64,000 nt of DNA from Strigamia acuminata (lineage: Eukaryota; Arthropoda; Chilopoda; Geophilomorpha; Linotaeniidae), in NCBI GenBank assembly GCA_949358305.1, contig OX442324.1, positions 7,971,601 through 8,035,600 on the forward strand, written 5' to 3'. A program made the translations under genes and the position numbers. Below the pieces are notes generated by a model. The model was given only the letters and a program-made list of their open reading frames with translations, searched no databases and was not told the origin of the DNA. Positions 62,358-64,000 of this stretch are shown piece by piece. Position 1 is the first letter of the stretch; every line of letters starts with the position of its first letter.

Positions 62358-62450
62358 CTCGAATTTTTTCGAGAAGAATTCGGATTTTAAATCCGAATTT
62401 GCGTTTTCTCCAGCTTTTCGAGAAAGCTGAGCCGTGCCTTCATTTGCACG
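62358..62450 (+). promoter_or_regulatory. Stem-loop cluster in Copia-B leader
   Basis: Four perfect hairpins: 62358-62373 (6 bp, loop TTTT), 62377-62399 (10 bp, loop TTA), 62411-62429 (7 bp, loop TCGAG), 62433-62450 (5 bp, 8-nt loop). Same order as in Copia-A. Stem bases differ from Copia-A in paired fashion. The rest of 61965-62864 is leader without a recognised gene. Confidence 0.7.
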
Positions 62451-62864
62451 AGAGTTGCACCCGCGACCGATTCATCTATTTCTCCTTCTTGTCGATTTAC
62501 ATTGTTAACTTTAAGGTAGAATTTAAGGCTTTTGGGGGACATTTAGCATCGTATTCGCCCTTCGATCGAATCCGATCAAGCGTTTACGTATTCTCCGGTA
62601 GTGCTTGTCGCGGTACAAGTGAGGTTTCCCGCGGGCCCAGGTGCACCGATCGGACCCTCTCAGACTGGCTACCGGAGGTTCTTGAATTCCTTCAGAAGGA
62701 ATTGCCCAATTTGACGGTTTCCGCCTCGAAAGTGAAAGTGAAGTGCGTGCTACGATTTTTCAACACCATTTCGTGCAGTGCTCCGAACCAAGTGCCTCGT
62801 TTCGACGTGCCATTCTCTGAATCAGTGTGTTCTTCGCAGTGTGTCGAGTTTCTCCAACGCCACA

Positions 62865-64000
62865 ATGCAGAAAGCCGGTGATTCCTCGAGCAAAATCCCA
62901 GTGCTCGGAGTGGGAAACTACGAGTCATGGCAGCGATCGATGCGGATGCTTTTAAAGTCCGAGGGCCTTTGGAGGCATGTTATCGAGGAGAAGGAAGTCG
63001 AACATTTAGCTACCTTGACGGAAAAAGAAAAGGATCGGTACATGACCAAGAAAGATAAAGCCCTCGGTCACATCTAAGCTTATATCCAAGTCAGCGAGCC
63101 CAAAAGATCAGTGTTGGACACATGTAATACGCCGAAGGAGGCGTGGGACGCGCTGGCTAAGATTTACGCGCCAAGCTCACGGGCCAGAAGAGCAGCTATG
63201 CGTTGGGAGTTTTTAAATCTCCAGATTGGACCCAATGAGGATATGCTGGATTTTATTGCCAGAGTCGATCACTATGTTAGGCAATTAAAGGACGTTAAGG
63301 AGGAAACTTCGCCCGACCATCACGCATATCAGTATCTTAAGGGATTGCCACCTGAGTATGCCCAGGCAACGTTCGCAATTTACCATTGGTCGGATGACAA
63401 ATTTACACCGACTTTGGTTGCCGAACAGTTGATATCCGAACAATCTCGTTTAAGATCAGCGGGTCTGCTTCGAACAACTCCACCGACAGCTCATACTTCT
63501 GCGAAAGGACAGTTTCGTCAACGTAATAAATCCGGTGCCCGTGATTTGTCAACTATTCGGTGTTTCAATTGCGACCAGATGGACCACTACGCGAATAAGT
63601 GCCCCCACCCTCGACGTGAGAATCCGAACCCGAATCAGTCGACGGCTTCTGTACAACGCTCCTCGAGAAGTAAGAGTCGAAGACGGAATAAGAACGCCGT
63701 CGCCAAGGTCGAAGATACTCGCCCTCGAGGAAGTTCACGTCCAATTCGGAAAGGGACATTTTTCTGCAGTGCACCGCAAGTAGTTGAGCGCCCAGTTGCC
63801 CACTTTATGCAATCCAATGAGTGGATTGTCGACTGCGGCGCTACCGACCATGTGACCCATGTGCGAGCTTTATTCCGCCTTTCGACATCGAGTTAGGACA
63901 AGGGAAATCGCAAGTCACTGGACGAGGAACGGTTCAACTTCTCACGTCAGTTGATGATGCAGATTGCATTTTGGATTTGACCAACGTTCTATATGCACCG
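62865..64000 (+). pseudogene. Copia-B Gag-protease, broken
   Basis: ATG at 62865 (MQKAGDSSSK). Gag is collinear with Copia-A (VGNYESWQRSMRMLLKSEGLWRHV). In-frame TAA at 63075-63077 after KALGHI, where Copia-A has Tyr. The frame continues through NTPKEAWDALAKIYAPSS and the CCHC knuckle CFNCDQMDHYANKC (Gly before His is Asp here), then the protease DCGATDHVTH. A small deletion/frameshift near 63872 moves the coding to another frame (PFDIELGQGKSQVTGRG), which stays open to the window end. Confidence 0.88.

Larger units (their letters stand above)
61345..64000 (+). mobile_element. Copia-B copy 2, 5' part
   Basis: Plus-strand copia with complete 5' LTR, primer site, leader and Gag-protease, running off the window. 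Inserted into the linker region of Copia-D. Carries a nonsense codon and a frameshift, so not functional. Confidence 0.9.

Overview
The window looks like metazoan, most likely arthropod/insect, heterochromatin-like DNA. No host gene is recognisable. Almost every base from about 2.2 kb to the right edge belongs to Ty1/copia or Ty3/gypsy LTR retrotransposons, many inserted into one another. The organism guess rests on the element types and tRNA primers: an initiator tRNA-Met 3' end, a copia-style internal tRNA-Met primer, and tRNA-Ser, tRNA-Gln and probable tRNA-Arg primers. The species cannot be named from the sequence. Element names used here (Copia-A to D, Gypsy-1 to 4) are local labels.

Layout. 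1-1310: diverged repeats folded into a large imperfect palindrome. 1341-2195: GC-rich array with a 326-bp higher-order unit. 2196-4647: 5'-truncated Copia (-). 4648-10081: Gypsy-1 (+), identical 148-bp LTRs, broken pol. 10082-13816: 5'-truncated Copia-B (+). 13817-32191: Gypsy-4 (-), split by an intact young Copia-A (17622-24961; 584-bp LTRs identical by eye, TSD GTAAC). 32192-56797: Gypsy-3 (-), split by Copia-C (36191-55153, TSD GTTTT), itself split by Gypsy-2 (38802-51894, 1041-bp LTRs, TSD ACTC). 56679-57841: array of perfect hairpins. 57959-58416: 5' part of an unknown + strand ORF broken by Copia-D (58417-61344, -). Copia-D carries a solo LTR inside its own LTR and is interrupted at 61345 by a second Copia-B (+) that runs off the window.

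Working together. Each element encodes Gag, protease, reverse transcriptase/RNase H and integrase: the copia elements in the order PR-IN-RT-RH, the gypsy elements in the order PR-RT-RH-IN. Copia-A is the only element with every part undamaged (LTRs, primer site, polypurine tract, one 1672-codon ORF). The others carry single nonsense codons, frameshifts or truncations. LTR divergence fits the nesting order: Copia-C LTRs differ at about 3/324 sites, Gypsy-2 inside it at about 3/1041, Copia-A at 0/584.

Most interesting points: (1) a run of back-to-back stem-loops in the 5' leader of Copia-A whose stems covary with those in the related Copia-B leader, with one loop kept identical; (2) a 951-aa third ORF in the env position of Gypsy-2 that is not env-like and carries paired CxxCxG motifs, with a similar cysteine module behind a splice acceptor in Gypsy-4; (3) the hairpin array at 56.7-57.8 kb, mostly 4-nt loops; (4) Gypsy-1 sitting between oppositely oriented truncated copias without a target-site duplication.
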